Positions 1-12,570 of a DNA stretch of 35,619 nt are shown here, piece after piece. The notes beneath the pieces were generated by a model. It was not told where the DNA came from, did not search any database, and saw only the letters and a list, made by a program, of their open reading frames with translations. This DNA comes from Bauldia sp. GTDB taxonomy: Bacteria > Pseudomonadota > Alphaproteobacteria > Rhizobiales > Kaistiaceae. The stretch covers positions 1-35,619 of the forward strand of contig JALHRF010000032.1 of the NCBI GenBank assembly GCA_022841545.1. The letters are read 5' to 3'. The position numbers were made by a program, and so were the translations under genes. The stretch's first letter is position 1, and each line of letters starts with the position of its first letter.

Positions 1-861
1 GGGATCGACGAGCGTAGCCAGACGGAACGGCTCGCCAGCGATGCCGAGGTCCATCCGGCCGCCGTTGAAGGATCGCGTCTTGTCGTCAACCCTGCACGGA
101 AGCTTTCGATCGACTTCGACGGTGATGTCGGTCCCGACCCTCGTGATCAGAGGCGGGCCCGATAGGTCCGGGCCGATCAGCCATTCGAGCATCTCACGGC
201 GCCGCTCCTCTTCCAGGAGGACAACCGAGAACTGCCCCTCCGTGCCCTTGGGCTCCCGTGCAAAGGGCAGGCGTGGGCCGGAATGACTCGTAAGCAGCGC
301 CTCGACCATCAGCCAGCGTCCCGACAAGACATTTCCATCGATCGCCACATCGCACTCGACGGCTTCGAGGCGCGCTACCGCGGCGGCCAGGTTCCGTCGC
401 CCGTTGAGAATCTTCTCCGCGACGCTCGTCTCCCGGGACCGGCGCGCGCGGAATGACTCCGCGAGGGCGCCGAAGCCAGCGCCCTCCATAAGGGTACCGC
501 TCCCCCATGGTCCGCTAACCGTCCCCGCACTGAATTCCGTCGTTGTCCGGGCTTGGAGCCAGGTGGCGATCTCGTGACGCCCCGAGAATCCCAAACTGGC
601 GGCGATATTGTTGGCGCCTCCGAGCGGTATGATCCCCACGGGCTTGCGGCGATCCGGTAGCTTCTTCAAGCAGCCGGCTACGGTGCCATCTCCGCCGGCA
701 ATGACGACCGCATCGAAGTCGCCAGACAGGCAATCAGGAAAATCATCGCTCTTCGTCGAGCAATAGGTGACGTCCGCGTCGGCTTCCAGCGATGCGACGA
801 GATCGTCCTTCGGGTGGTCGGCCATCCCGGCTGTCGGATTGTGAAGTAGAAGAACCTGCAT
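1..861 (-). CDS. Diacylglycerol kinase-like lipid kinase (partial, C-terminus outside window)
   Basis: The reading frame opens at an ATG (859-861) and stays open to the left edge of the window, so 287 residues are visible and the stop lies outside. The N-terminus reads MQVLLLHNPTAG, followed by the nucleotide-binding GGDGT motif at residues 56-60 and a glycine/asparagine-rich IIPLGGANN stretch near residue 75. This is the layout of the diacylglycerol kinase catalytic domain family (YegS, DgkB, sphingosine kinases), which phosphorylate lipid hydroxyl groups at the membrane. The later beta-rich domain is also present (LPCRVDD, FNGGRMDLG). The exact lipid cannot be inferred. An EcfG-like promoter lies just upstream, so general stress control is plausible. 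Family assignment is firm; substrate is unknown. Confidence 0.85.
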   Translation of the reverse strand, partial: MQVLLLHNPTAGMADHPKDDLVASLEADADVTYCSTKSDDFPDCLSGDFDAVVIAGGDGTVAGCLKKLPDRRKPVGIIPLGGANNIAASLGFSGRHEIATWLQARTTTEFSAGTVSGPWGSGTLMEGAGFGALAESFRARRSRETSVAEKILNGRRNLAAAVARLEAVECDVAIDGNVLSGRWLMVEALLTSHSGPRLPFAREPKGTEGQFSVVLLEEERRREMLEWLIGPDLSGPPLITRVGTDITVEVDRKLPCRVDDKTRSFNGGRMDLGIAGEPFRLATLVDP

Positions 862-891
862 TCAACCCTCGCATCGCGGATGCCCACTGTT

Positions 892-917
892 AACGACGCG
901 AAGCATGAAACGGTTCT
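892..917 (-). promoter_or_regulatory. Candidate EcfG-type (general stress sigma) promoter
   Basis: Read on the minus strand the site is AGAAC-N17-CGTT. It differs at one base from the alphaproteobacterial EcfG consensus GGAAC-N16/17-CGTT. The -10 element (892-895) lies about 30 bases before the lipid kinase start codon, a normal promoter distance. This is a pattern match only. The rest of 862-1109 shows no credible gene. Confidence 0.4.
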
Positions 918-1109
918 CATCGCGTAAGCGGGTGCGAGGAAAGGCAGCGCGGCTGGCGTTGCGACTGATCAGGGACCAGAATCACGGTCGCATCGGTTGG
1001 ACTCGCCCCGGCGGCCGCGGTCTGCCCCTCTCCCCAAGTCCGTCCAACCGCCGAAGTGCGGCGGCCCAGAGCGCGAGAGCACCCTTATCTCGATCGGACC
1101 AAGCCGGAC

Positions 1110-1358
1110 TCAGGATTGCCGGTTCACCGCGCGCCATCCTTCCCTGGTGACCAGCCACCCATTCTCGGCCTGTCGGAGCAGGCCGTGCCCTTCGAGATCG
1201 AGAAGCCAGCCTTGCAGCGTTGTCGGCGCAGGCGGGTCGCCCATCCGCGCGATGATGTCGGGAATGGTGGCTACGATCGGTTCTTCACCGTCCTCGCTGA
1301 TGCGTCCGCAAGCGGCGTGGAGAGCGCGATCGAGATGGGCGGGCAATTGCGAGGCCAT
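1110..1358 (-). CDS. Small unknown protein, possible winged-helix fold
   Basis: This encodes 82 residues beginning MASQLPAHLDRALHAACGR. I do not recognise the family. The middle (IVATIPDIIARMGD, then TTLQGWLLDLEGHGLLRQ) alternates helices in the way small winged-helix domains do, and the following ENGWLVTREGWRAV could be the wing. No signal peptide, membrane segment or metal-binding cysteine cluster is present. It lies downstream of the YflT-domain gene on the same strand, behind a hairpin at 1381-1407, so it may have its own promoter or rely on readthrough. The ribosome-binding site is weak. The residue composition looks coding, but a chance frame in GC-rich DNA cannot be excluded. Confidence 0.5.
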   Translation of the reverse strand: MASQLPAHLDRALHAACGRISEDGEEPIVATIPDIIARMGDPPAPTTLQGWLLDLEGHGLLRQAENGWLVTREGWRAVNRQS

Positions 1359-1380
1359 CGATAAACACCCGAGAGCGGGA

Positions 1381-1407
1381 GTGGGCCGGGCTTATCGCCT
1401 GGCCCAC
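1381..1407 (-). terminator. Stem-loop after the YflT-domain stress gene
   Basis: GTGGGCC (1381-1387) pairs with GGCCCAC (1401-1407), and three further pairs (one G-U) extend the stem to 10 bp around a 7-base loop. It begins 13 bases past the stop codon of the stress gene. No clean T-run follows on the minus strand, so termination may be partial. Confidence 0.45.
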
Positions 1408-1419
1408 CGACCGGAGAGA

Positions 1420-2007
1420 CTACCGAGGATAAGGTGCACGAATGCGTTCGCGCTCCGCCTCGCTGATATCGTAGGGTTCCGCGCGGGGATCATAACCGCT
1501 CCATCCCGCGCTGACATACTCCGTCCGTCGGCGCAGCGGATCGACCGGAGCATGTCCATCCAGGATGGACTGCACAGTCGGAACCAGGCTGTCCTCGGAT
1601 CGCACCGTGACCAGCGTTCCGCCACGGCGCACCGCCTCGGAATAGACCTCGGCGTCTTCCTTCGACACGCCCGCGTCGGCGAGTGCGCCAACGAGGCCCC
1701 CGGCTGCGGCCCCCGCGACGGCGCCGGCCAACGTTGCGGCCAGCCAGCCGGCGGCCACGACCGGTCCGATTCCGGGGATCGCGATCATTCCGAGGCCAGC
1801 GAGCAGCCCTCCCGCCCCTCCGACGGTCGCACCGATGCCTGCGCCGGTGGCGGCACCCGAGACCTCGTCCACGTCGTCATATTCCGCGCTGACATGCTTG
1901 TTGGCGACCAGGCTGATCTCTGAGTCATCAATTCCCGCCGATTTGAGATCGGCCACCACCTGTTGCGCCTGACCGTAGGTGTCGTACACCCGGCTTAGAG
2001 TCTTCAT
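1420..2007 (-). CDS. YflT-domain (general stress protein 17M-like) protein with glycine-zipper segment
   Basis: The product has 195 residues. The first ~40 (MKTLSRVYDTYGQAQQVVAD, then LKSAGIDDSEISLVANK) match the start of the heat-induced stress protein YflT domain. A long glycine/alanine-rich hydrophobic stretch follows (about residues 50-110, with GAGIGATVGGAGG and GAVAGAAAGGLVGAL), resembling glycine-zipper segments that insert into or pack against membranes. The following part returns to the domain's fold (VSKEDAEVYSEAVRRGGTLV), and the acidic tail is probably disordered. AGGAGAA sits upstream of the ATG and fixes the start. The gene follows the EF-hand gene by 18 bases, so the two are probably one transcript. 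The biochemical role of this family is not established; a stress role is inferred from the family and neighbours. Confidence 0.8.
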   Translation of the reverse strand: MKTLSRVYDTYGQAQQVVADLKSAGIDDSEISLVANKHVSAEYDDVDEVSGAATGAGIGATVGGAGGLLAGLGMIAIPGIGPVVAAGWLAATLAGAVAGAAAGGLVGALADAGVSKEDAEVYSEAVRRGGTLVTVRSEDSLVPTVQSILDGHAPVDPLRRRTEYVSAGWSGYDPRAEPYDISEAERERIRAPYPR

Positions 2008-2025
2008 GGCTGCTGTTCTCCTGGA

Positions 2026-2481
2026 TCACATGTTTGAGGCGACGACGTTGCCCTTGAAGTCGACGGCAACGTTGACCGACTGGCCCTGGGACTGGGCGGT
2101 GCCGCGCCAGATTCCGTTGTCGTCCTGCGTCAGGGCGGAAACCGAGGTGAAACCGGCGGCGAGGACGCGATCCTGCGCTTGCCCCTCGGTGAAGCTGTTG
2201 GCCCCTTCGAACGGAGCGCCAGCTTCGGGCACCGTCACATCGAAGTAGCCGGCGGCGCAATATTCCTCGAAGGCAGCTTGATCGAGCATGCCCTGCGGAA
2301 CGGGCTGCTCGGCGACACGCAGTGCGGCCGCGTAGCGGGCCGACTCGGACTCATCGAGGATGCCATCCCCGTTCGCGTCCGCGGTTGTCCAGGCGGTGCT
2401 GCATTCCTCTGCGGTCATCGCGGCATGCGCGGGGATGGAAATACCGGTGGCAACTGCCATCGCCAACATTGCAGTTCTCAT
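2026..2481 (-). CDS. Exported EF-hand protein with C-terminal PepSY-like domain
   Basis: The chosen start gives 151 residues with a classic signal peptide (MRTAMLAMAVATGISIPAHA, cleavage probably after AHA). An upstream in-frame ATG exists but would bury the signal peptide. Near residue 37 is a canonical 12-residue EF-hand loop, DANGDGILDESE, with ligands D, N, D and E in the expected positions, so calcium binding is likely. The C-terminal third (FTEGQAQDRVLAAGF, then DDNGIWRG and VAVDFKGNV) resembles the short PepSY-like repeats of many small alphaproteobacterial exported proteins. It lies first in a two-gene unit with the YflT-domain gene. A periplasmic calcium-responsive or buffering role is an inference. 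Confidence 0.8.
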   Translation of the reverse strand: MRTAMLAMAVATGISIPAHAAMTAEECSTAWTTADANGDGILDESESARYAAALRVAEQPVPQGMLDQAAFEEYCAAGYFDVTVPEAGAPFEGANSFTEGQAQDRVLAAGFTSVSALTQDDNGIWRGTAQSQGQSVNVAVDFKGNVVASNM

Positions 2482-2516
2482 TGCGGAGGCCTTTCCGTTC
2501 GACTCAAGGCCTGCAT

Positions 2517-2541
2517 AAGTCTCGCTGAGGGCTTTGGTTCC
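2517..2541 (-). promoter_or_regulatory. Weak EcfG-like promoter candidate for the EF-hand/YflT unit
   Basis: On the minus strand a perfect -35 element GGAAC (2537-2541) is followed after 16 bases by ACTT (2517-2520). The consensus -10 is CGTT, so only the TT agrees. Position, about 36 bases before the EF-hand start codon, is suitable. Confidence is low because of the poor -10. Confidence 0.3.
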
Positions 2542-3214
2542 GGGCCCCAAATAGGAGCCGGGTTGGCGGAACCCGCTGCCTCCGCTTCCTCCGGCCGGGC
2601 GTTCGTCCGCGACCGCGTGGTCAGCCGCCAGTGCACCGAGAACAGGCGCTGCAGGGTGCGGCCGGTGAGCACGTCCGCAGCGGCGCCTGGGTCTTCTCCC
2701 GCCATCGGGAAACGCCCCTGAGCGGCCCAGCGCGCAAGCGGTTCCTTTCGGGTCGCCGGCCTCGGAACCGCCGCCGACGTTGCGCGTTCAAATCCACGCT
2801 CACACGGAGGCCGTCACAGTTCCTGTCCGATCTCTTCTACGACACGCTCCGCGCCACTTGCGGGGCGGCCAAGCACTTGGCGCCGGCGCTGCCGAAAGGC
2901 CGCCGACGAGACGTTGAACGGCATTTCTGACGGCATCAAACGAGAGGCGGAAGTCGAAGAAGCGGCATGGACCATACTCGAGGAAAGCCGCTCTACCGGA
3001 TGGAGCAGTCGCCGGGCCTGTCCCAATTCGGCAGACCGTCTCAGCGGATTGAACCGTCCCAGCAAAGGCGAGGGCGGCTCACGGGAGTGTGGGGGGCGGT
3101 GAACTTGCTTCTGACTTCCGAAGCCGCGCGACGAGAGCAAATCCCCAGGCGGGTCCGCAGATAGACCCGCCCCTTTTCCCAATTCACGGCTCCCGGGCTG
3201 AAGGCAGGACATCC
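2542..3214. other. Intergenic region with no convincing gene
   Basis: This stretch separates the divergent EF-hand and catalase genes. Several open frames occur on both strands, but they have arginine/proline-heavy composition, no ribosome-binding sites and no recognisable motif. The only supported element is the EcfG-type promoter at 2764-2788. A GTTCAAATCC string at 2787-2796 recalls a tRNA T-loop, but the flanking bases do not pair. Confidence 0.5.
2764..2788 (+). promoter_or_regulatory. Perfect EcfG-type promoter upstream of the catalase
   Basis: The sequence GGAAC (2764-2768), 16 bases, then CGTT (2785-2788) matches the alphaproteobacterial general-stress promoter consensus exactly. It points toward the catalase, but the catalase start codon is over 400 bases downstream, implying a long leader or an undetected short transcript. 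Confidence 0.5.
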
Positions 3215-5328
<2,114 letters not shown>

Positions 5329-5337
5329 GGGAGAATG

Positions 5338-5352
5338 TCGGGCGACGCCCGA
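5338..5352 (+). terminator. Short stem-loop after the catalase
   Basis: TCGGGC (5338-5343) and GCCCGA (5347-5352) form a 6-bp stem with a 3-base loop, nine bases past the catalase stop. There is no T-run, so this is at best a weak terminator. Confidence 0.3.
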
Positions 5353-5748
5353 GATAACAAGCGCCCGCGCCGCGAAAGGGCACGCGGTTACCAAACTCGG
5401 CATGAGGCCTCGAGTCCGCTCCTTCCACGCGTTCGGGGCCGCCGCCGCAAGGACGGCGGTCAAGGCCAGTGCTGTGGATACGGCAAGGGCCGCCCGCCCT
5501 GGGTGGGCGACGCGCCGGTCGCCTCGATCCGCCAGGCAAGGTGGATGGTGAGCGCCTGCGCGAATCCCGTGGCGATCATGCAGGTCACGGCGACTGTGCG
5601 GGACACGTGGATATGACCGCTGCACCGGACTCGGGACGACGATGCCGAAGACAAGGCGGACGGAGGGTTAGTGCCCGATTTCCACTGGCGGCGCGACCCT
5701 TGATGGGCTTTGGTCTAGCGTGGCGGACCACCTCTGCGAGAGACCATC
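5353..5748. other. Intergenic region with no convincing gene
   Basis: About 400 bases lie between the catalase and the halogenase-like gene. On the minus strand two out-of-phase frames each contain one hydrophobic stretch (roughly 5550-5610 and 5440-5500), which could be debris of a small membrane protein, but neither has a ribosome-binding site or a recognisable motif. I do not call a gene here. Confidence 0.4.
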
Positions 5749-7287
5749 ATGGAGACTGCCCATTTCGTCATCGTCGGCGGGGGAACGGCGGGCTGGCTGA
5801 CGGCCTTCATCACTCAGGACAGCGCACGGCGGGCCGGACTGGACCTGAAGATTTCCGTGGTGGAATCGTCGAAGATCCCGACGGTCGGGGTCGGCGAGGC
5901 CTCGACCGCGGCGCTCCGCGTCTTCTTCCAGTATTTCGGGATCGACGAGTTCGAGTTCTTCCGCGAGACGGGCGCCACCTTCAAGCTCGGCATCCGCCAT
6001 CACAACTGGCGGCGGAAGGGCTACACCTATTACGGCCCGATCGACGATCCGCACCAGGTCGTGGCGCCGCCGCCGGGCGCATCCTCCGACTACCTCAACA
6101 TCTACTGCGTCGCCGCCGGCCGGAAGGTGCAGGACATGCACCTGTTCGGGCCGCTGCTCGAGCGCCGCAAGGCGCCCTACGCGCGGAAGGCCGACGGGTC
6201 GCTGATCCCGCTCGGCCCCTTCCACCATGCCTTCCATTTCGACCAGGCGCTGCTCGGCCAGTTCCTGAAGCGGAAGGCGAAGGGCGTCGAGATCGTCGAT
6301 GCGGTGGTGGCCGGCGTTGAGCGCGATCCGGAGAGCGGCGACATCGCGGCGCTGGTCACCGACGACGGCGCGCGGCTCGCGGCCGACTTCTTCATCGACG
6401 CGACCGGCTTCAGGAAGCGCATCATCGTCCAGGAACTCAACGCGCCCTGGGTCTCCTACCAGAAGGAGCTGCCGGTCAATCGGGCGCTCCCGTTCTGGCT
6501 CGACATCGCGGACGGCGAGGAGATCAACAACTACACCCACGCCTGGGCGCAGGAGGCGGGCTGGATTTGGCAGATCCCGACCCAGACCCGCTACGGCTGC
6601 GGCTACGTCTACTCGGACGAGTTTCGCACCCCCGATGAAGCCAAGCGCGAGGTGGAGCAGCTGCTCGGCCGGGAGATCGAGGTGCGCTCCGACATTCGGT
6701 TCCAGATCGGCCGGCTGGAGACGCCGTGGATGCACAACTGCCTCGCCGTCGGCCTGTCATCGTCGTTCCTCGAGCCGCTGGAATCGACCTCGATCCACGG
6801 CACGATCGTGCAGATGATGCTGTTCGGCGCGCGGTTCCTGAAGCACCCCGCGCGGATGACCGCGGCCGACCGCGCCGACTACAACGCCCGGGTCGGCCGG
6901 CAGGTCGACGACTTCCGCACCTTCGTCAACATGCACTACATGACCGAACGCGACGACACGCCGTTCTGGCGCGAGGTCAAGGCGCACCGCCTGCATCCCG
7001 AGACGAAGGAGCGGCTCGCCTTCTGGCGGAGAGAGATGCCGAAGCGCGAGCACTTCGTCGATTTCCTCGACGGCCTCCCGCACATCGAGACGCAGCTCTA
7101 CTACCCGGTGCTCGACGGACTCGGCATCCTCGATCCGGCGGTCGCGAAAGCGGAGATGGCGCGGGCGCCATCGGTCCGCGCCTTCGCGCGGAAGACCGTG
7201 GACAGTCTCGTCCGCGAATACAGGCAGGCGGCGACCAGGGCCATGGGCCACGCCGAGTTCCTGGCCTACGTCCGCGACAACCGCTGA
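5749..7287 (+). CDS. Flavin-dependent halogenase-like protein (tryptophan halogenase family)
   Basis: The protein has 512 residues, the usual family length. Members use reduced FAD, oxygen and halide to make hypohalous acid, which a catalytic lysine steers onto the substrate. Visible landmarks are the FAD-binding GGGTAGW (residues 10-16), VGVGEAS (46-52), Lys79 in TFKLGI at the position of the essential lysine of PrnA/RebH, the diagnostic WxWxIP motif as WIWQIP (272-277), and LEPLEST with Glu345-Ser346 matching the essential Glu/Ser of PrnA. The FAD-binding half ends with ATGF near 219. It is transcribed toward the melA-like gene with a 13-base gap between stops, so it is not in that operon. 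Its substrate is unknown: many relatives lie in carbohydrate-use loci and have no proven halogenation. Family assignment is strong, true halogenase activity is inferred. Confidence 0.88.
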   Translation: METAHFVIVGGGTAGWLTAFITQDSARRAGLDLKISVVESSKIPTVGVGEASTAALRVFFQYFGIDEFEFFRETGATFKLGIRHHNWRRKGYTYYGPIDDPHQVVAPPPGASSDYLNIYCVAAGRKVQDMHLFGPLLERRKAPYARKADGSLIPLGPFHHAFHFDQALLGQFLKRKAKGVEIVDAVVAGVERDPESGDIAALVTDDGARLAADFFIDATGFRKRIIVQELNAPWVSYQKELPVNRALPFWLDIADGEEINNYTHAWAQEAGWIWQIPTQTRYGCGYVYSDEFRTPDEAKREVEQLLGREIEVRSDIRFQIGRLETPWMHNCLAVGLSSSFLEPLESTSIHGTIVQMMLFGARFLKHPARMTAADRADYNARVGRQVDDFRTFVNMHYMTERDDTPFWREVKAHRLHPETKERLAFWRREMPKREHFVDFLDGLPHIETQLYYPVLDGLGILDPAVAKAEMARAPSVRAFARKTVDSLVREYRQAATRAMGHAEFLAYVRDNR

Positions 7288-7300
7288 CCGCCTCCCGTCG

Positions 7301-8674
7301 TCAGGCCACGCGGAGGCGCTGGACGCCGCCGTGGACCCAGGCCGGAAGCCAGTCGCCATGGGCCGCGATCAGTTCGTCGACCATCGCCCAGATCTGGTCG
7401 AGATCGAGCTCGGCCGCAGTGTGCGGATCCATCATCGCGGCATGATAGATGTGCTCGCGGTTCTCGCTCATCAGCGCCCGCACGGTCAGTTCCTGAACGT
7501 TGAGGTTGGTGCGGATGAGCGCGGTGAGTTGCGGCGGCAGGTCGCCGATATAGGTCGGCTGGACGCCGTTCCGGTCGACGAGGCAGGGCACCTCGACGGG
7601 CGCGTCTTCCGGGAGCGAGGTGATGCAGCCGTTGTTGCGGAGGTTGCCGTAGATCACCGAGGGTTCGCCGGTCCAGACCGAATTGATGATCGAGGACGCA
7701 TACTCGCGGCTCGCCCCGACCTCGATGGTCGCCGCGTCGCGATACTCCTGCGCCTGCGCCTTCCAGCGCGCGATCTGCTCGCTGCAGCGCTTGGGGTATT
7801 CGTCGAGCGGAATGCCGAAGCGCTCGATCAGGTCCGGCCGGTCGCGCTTGATGAACCACGGCGTGTATTCGGCGAAATGCTCCGAGCTCTCGGTGACGAA
7901 ATAGCCGAGCCGGGTGAGCATCTCGTAGCGCACGCGGTTGGGGCAGCGCGGGTTCCAGCCCGGCTTCGGCGCGCGGCCCTCGCGATAGGCGCGCACGAGA
8001 TCGGGGTAGAGGTTGCGGAGGCTGCCGTCAGCCATGACCTCCTCGAACTTGAGGAAGAACGCCATGTGGTTGATGCCTGCGGCGCGGTAGCGGATGCTCT
8101 CGTAGGGGAGGTCGAGATCGTGGGCGAGCTCCATCGCCGTGCCCTGCACCGAGTGGCAGAGGCCGACCTGGCGGATCGTTGGGTACTTCGCGGTGATCGC
8201 CCAGGTGTTGATCGCCATCGGGTTGACGTACTGGAGCATGATCGCGTCCGGGCAGACGGCGAGGATGTCCTCGCAGACGGCCCAGAGGTGGGGCACCGTC
8301 CGGAGGCCGCGCATGATGCCGCCGACGCCGAGCGTGTCGGCGATGGTCTGCCGCAGGCCGTATTTCTTCGGCACCTCGAAGTCGGTGACGGTGCAGGGCT
8401 CGTAGCCGCCGACCTGGAAGGCGACGATGACGAAGTCGGCATCGGCGAGGCTGGCGCGCCGGTCGGCGAAGGTCGAGACGGTCGCGGCAACGCCGAGGGC
8501 GGCGATCAGCTTGCCGGCGACGATCGCCGATTCGTTCAGCCGCTGCTCGTCGATGTCCATGAGCCGGAGTTCGGCGCCGGCCAGCGCCGGCCGCTGCAGG
8601 ATGTCGCCGACGATGTTCTTCATGAACACGGTCGAGCCGGCGCCGATGAACGCGATCTTGGGATTGGCAGGCAC
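7301..8674 (-). CDS. melA: Alpha-galactosidase MelA (glycoside hydrolase family 4)
   Basis: This 457-residue cytoplasmic enzyme hydrolyses alpha-galactosides such as melibiose by the unusual GH4 redox-elimination mechanism, using NAD+ and a divalent metal. The NAD-binding loop FIGAGSTVF lies at residues 9-17, the VNPMAINTW motif at 150-158, the metal-binding Cys173 in GLCHSVQG, and His203 in INHMAFF. Stretches such as [30 protein letters not shown] and [19 protein letters not shown] correspond closely to Escherichia coli MelA, and the length is nearly the same (451). It is the last gene of the transporter operon, 25 bases after the fused ATPase gene. The specificity call rests on this close similarity; other alpha-linked sugars remain possible. 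Confidence 0.92.
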   Translation of the reverse strand: MPANPKIAFIGAGSTVFMKNIVGDILQRPALAGAELRLMDIDEQRLNESAIVAGKLIAALGVAATVSTFADRRASLADADFVIVAFQVGGYEPCTVTDFEVPKKYGLRQTIADTLGVGGIMRGLRTVPHLWAVCEDILAVCPDAIMLQYVNPMAINTWAITAKYPTIRQVGLCHSVQGTAMELAHDLDLPYESIRYRAAGINHMAFFLKFEEVMADGSLRNLYPDLVRAYREGRAPKPGWNPRCPNRVRYEMLTRLGYFVTESSEHFAEYTPWFIKRDRPDLIERFGIPLDEYPKRCSEQIARWKAQAQEYRDAATIEVGASREYASSIINSVWTGEPSVIYGNLRNNGCITSLPEDAPVEVPCLVDRNGVQPTYIGDLPPQLTALIRTNLNVQELTVRALMSENREHIYHAAMMDPHTAAELDLDQIWAMVDELIAAHGDWLPAWVHGGVQRLRVA

Positions 8675-8699
8675 GTCTTTTTGCTCCGTGGCGGGATCG

Positions 8700-10364
<1,665 letters not shown>

Positions 10365-10372
10365 TGCCCCCC

Positions 10373-11545
10373 TCAATACGGATCGACCGCGTCGCGGAGG
10401 CCGTCGCCGAGCGCGTTGAACGCGAACACGGCGATGAGCACGAAGGCGACGGGCGACAGGATCCACGGGTATGAGCCGATCACCGAGAAGGTCCCGGTGT
10501 CCTGGAGCATCAGCCCCCACGAGATGAGCGGCGGCTTCACCGCGAAGCCGAGGAAGCCGAGGAACGATTCGAGCAGAATGACGGCGGGGATCGCGATGGT
10601 GACCGCGACGATGACGTGGCTGAGCACATTGGGCAGGATGTGGCGGAATATGATGCGGCCGTCGCCGGCGCCGACCGCCATCGCCGCCCGCACATACTCG
10701 ATCCGGGCGAGCGCCAGCGTCTTGCCGCGCACCTCGCGCGAGAGCTGCGCCCAGCCGAGCGCCGCGAGCACGGCGATGACGAAGGCGATGAAGACGTTCG
10801 ACGGCGCGGTGATCGGGATGAGCGTGGTGAGCGCGAGATAAAGCGGCAGCTGCGGGAAGGCGAGCACCACGTCCACCACCCGCTGGAGCCAGGCGTCGAG
10901 CCGTCCGCCGAGGTAGCCCGAGGTGATGCCGATAGTGGTGCCGACGATGGTGGTGATGCTGACCACGATCAGCGCGATGGTCAGCGATATCCGCGAGCCG
11001 ACGATGCCGCGGGAGAGGATATCGCGGCCGAGCTTGTCGGTGCCGAGGAAATGCACCGGGCGGCCGTCGACCGCGCCGAAAAAGTGAATGTCGGACGGGA
11101 TCAGCCAGAGGATGTTGTGCGGGTATCCCTTCACGAAGAAGCCGAGGTCGATCGGGTTCTCGTAGTCGGGGCCGGTCAGCGGCTGGAAGGTGACAGGGTC
11201 GAACTCGCCGGTCTCGATCGTCGGATAGACCCGCGGCCGTAGCGTGAAGCTGCCGTCGGCGGTGAAGAAGCTGACGGCGTCCGGCGGCGAGAAGGCGAGG
11301 TTCGACGCCTTGGGATCGACCGGGGCGAAGAAATCCGCGAACAGCGCCATGATCAGGAGCGCCGAGACGAGCACGAGGCCGATCATGCCGCTGATCGAGC
11401 GCCGGAATCGCCGCCAGACCAGCACGCGGTAGCTTTCGCCGCCCTGGGCGAGGCGGCCCTTGGCGGGAGGCGCGGAGGCCGGCGCGGCGACGCGTGGGGC
11501 GGTCTTGTCGAGGGCCGGGTCGTCCTCCACGCGGACTTCGGTCAT
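10373..11545 (-). CDS. ABC importer permease, DppC/OppC type
   Basis: This inner-membrane subunit has 390 residues. A polar N-terminus (to about residue 45) precedes the first membrane segment ([20 protein letters not shown]). A long periplasmic insert of about 100 residues follows, ending in [20 protein letters not shown], the hallmark entry to the DppC/OppC permease domain. Four or five more segments follow, with the EAA-like coupling loop ([22 protein letters not shown], split here as [13 protein letters not shown] then HILPNVL) that docks on the ATPase. The ATG overlaps the preceding permease's stop by four bases (ATGA), which fixes the start and implies coupled translation. The insert resembles those of YejE-like or oligosaccharide-transporting members rather than plain dipeptide permeases. 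Confidence 0.92.
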   Translation of the reverse strand: MTEVRVEDDPALDKTAPRVAAPASAPPAKGRLAQGGESYRVLVWRRFRRSISGMIGLVLVSALLIMALFADFFAPVDPKASNLAFSPPDAVSFFTADGSFTLRPRVYPTIETGEFDPVTFQPLTGPDYENPIDLGFFVKGYPHNILWLIPSDIHFFGAVDGRPVHFLGTDKLGRDILSRGIVGSRISLTIALIVVSITTIVGTTIGITSGYLGGRLDAWLQRVVDVVLAFPQLPLYLALTTLIPITAPSNVFIAFVIAVLAALGWAQLSREVRGKTLALARIEYVRAAMAVGAGDGRIIFRHILPNVLSHVIVAVTIAIPAVILLESFLGFLGFAVKPPLISWGLMLQDTGTFSVIGSYPWILSPVAFVLIAVFAFNALGDGLRDAVDPY

Positions 11546-12549
11546 GCCGCCCTCCCGCCGAGGCGTACGCGCGGATCGAGGACGGCGAGCAGCACGTCGG
11601 CGATGATGTTGCCGACGATCAGCGTGGCGGCGAGCACCAGCATGAAGGTCGCGGTCACGTAGACGTCGCCGACCGCCATCGAGCCGACGATCGCCGGGCC
11701 GACCGTCGCCAGCGAGAAGACGATCGCGACCTCGATCTCGCCGGTCAGCATGTAGGGCAGGGCGACGCCCTGGTAGGCGACGAGCGGGTGGAGCGCGTTG
11801 GGGACCGCGTGGCGCATGATCACCGCCGACTCCGGCAGTCCCTTGGCCCTCGCTGTCTCCACATACTGGGCGTTCAGCGTGTCGAGGAGATTCGCCCGCA
11901 TCACCCGCATGTTGTAGGCGAGGCCGCCGAAGGTGGCGATCAGGATCACCGGCCAGATATGCTGGAGGAGGTCGACGAACTTCGCCCAGGACCACGGCGC
12001 CCCGCCATACTGGGAGGAGAAGAAGGTGCCGAAGTTCTGCGCGTTCAGCTTGAAGGCGAGGATGTAGAGAATGATGATGGCGAGCAGGAATCGCGGCACC
12101 GTCATGCCGATGAACGACAGGAACGAGAGCGCGGTGTCGGCCCAGCTGTATTGTCGGGTGGCGGCGATGATGCCGAGGCTGATGCCGAAGATCGTCGCCA
12201 GGATGTGGCAGGTCAGCGCCAGGGCGAGCGTCGCCGGCAGGCGATCGGCGACGACGTCGCTGACCGGGCGGTTGTAGTAGAAGCTGAAGCCGAAGTCGCC
12301 CTCGGTCACGATGCCCTTGACCCACCGGACGTACCGGATGGGCGCAGGGTCGTTGAGGCCATATTGCTCGCGGGCCGCCTCGGCGGCGCGTTCCGCCTCG
12401 ACGCTCGATACGCCCCGGCTGGTGAGCATGCTGTAGACGTAGTCGCCATAGTCGCCGGGGCGCGCATGGATGATGGCGAAGGTCACCACGCTCAGGACGA
12501 AGAGCACGGGGATTGCGGCAAGGATGCGCTTCAGGATGAAAAGCAGCAT
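11542..12549 (-). CDS. ABC importer permease, DppB/OppB type
   Basis: The 335-residue protein begins MLLFILKRILAAIPVLFVLSVV, the typical first membrane helix of DppB/OppB permeases. A periplasmic stretch follows, with GLNDPAPIRYVRW and GDFGFSFYYNRPV, the conserved 'gdlG.S...rPV' element. The remaining helices include the coupling loop around QYVETARAKGLPESAVIMRHAVPNA (about residues 225-250). It pairs with the following permease to form the channel. It follows the solute-binding gene after a 75-base gap containing a strong hairpin. Confidence 0.92.
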   Translation of the reverse strand: MLLFILKRILAAIPVLFVLSVVTFAIIHARPGDYGDYVYSMLTSRGVSSVEAERAAEAAREQYGLNDPAPIRYVRWVKGIVTEGDFGFSFYYNRPVSDVVADRLPATLALALTCHILATIFGISLGIIAATRQYSWADTALSFLSFIGMTVPRFLLAIIILYILAFKLNAQNFGTFFSSQYGGAPWSWAKFVDLLQHIWPVILIATFGGLAYNMRVMRANLLDTLNAQYVETARAKGLPESAVIMRHAVPNALHPLVAYQGVALPYMLTGEIEVAIVFSLATVGPAIVGSMAVGDVYVTATFMLVLAATLIVGNIIADVLLAVLDPRVRLGGRAA

Positions 12550-12570
12550 TTGGCACTCTGCTCCGCGTCG

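Noticed and set aside
2478..2705. 75-residue frame whose stop overlaps the EF-hand start codon
   Set aside because: The overlap is suggestive, but there is no ribosome-binding site, the sequence is low-complexity and a promoter for the EF-hand gene would fall within it.
2786..2800. GTTCAAATCC string resembling a tRNA T-loop
   Set aside because: The flanking bases cannot form a T stem and no acceptor or anticodon arm is nearby.
5440..5654. Two out-of-phase hydrophobic stretches that could be a frameshifted small membrane protein
   Set aside because: No homology recognised, no start signal and the hydrophobic segments may be chance.
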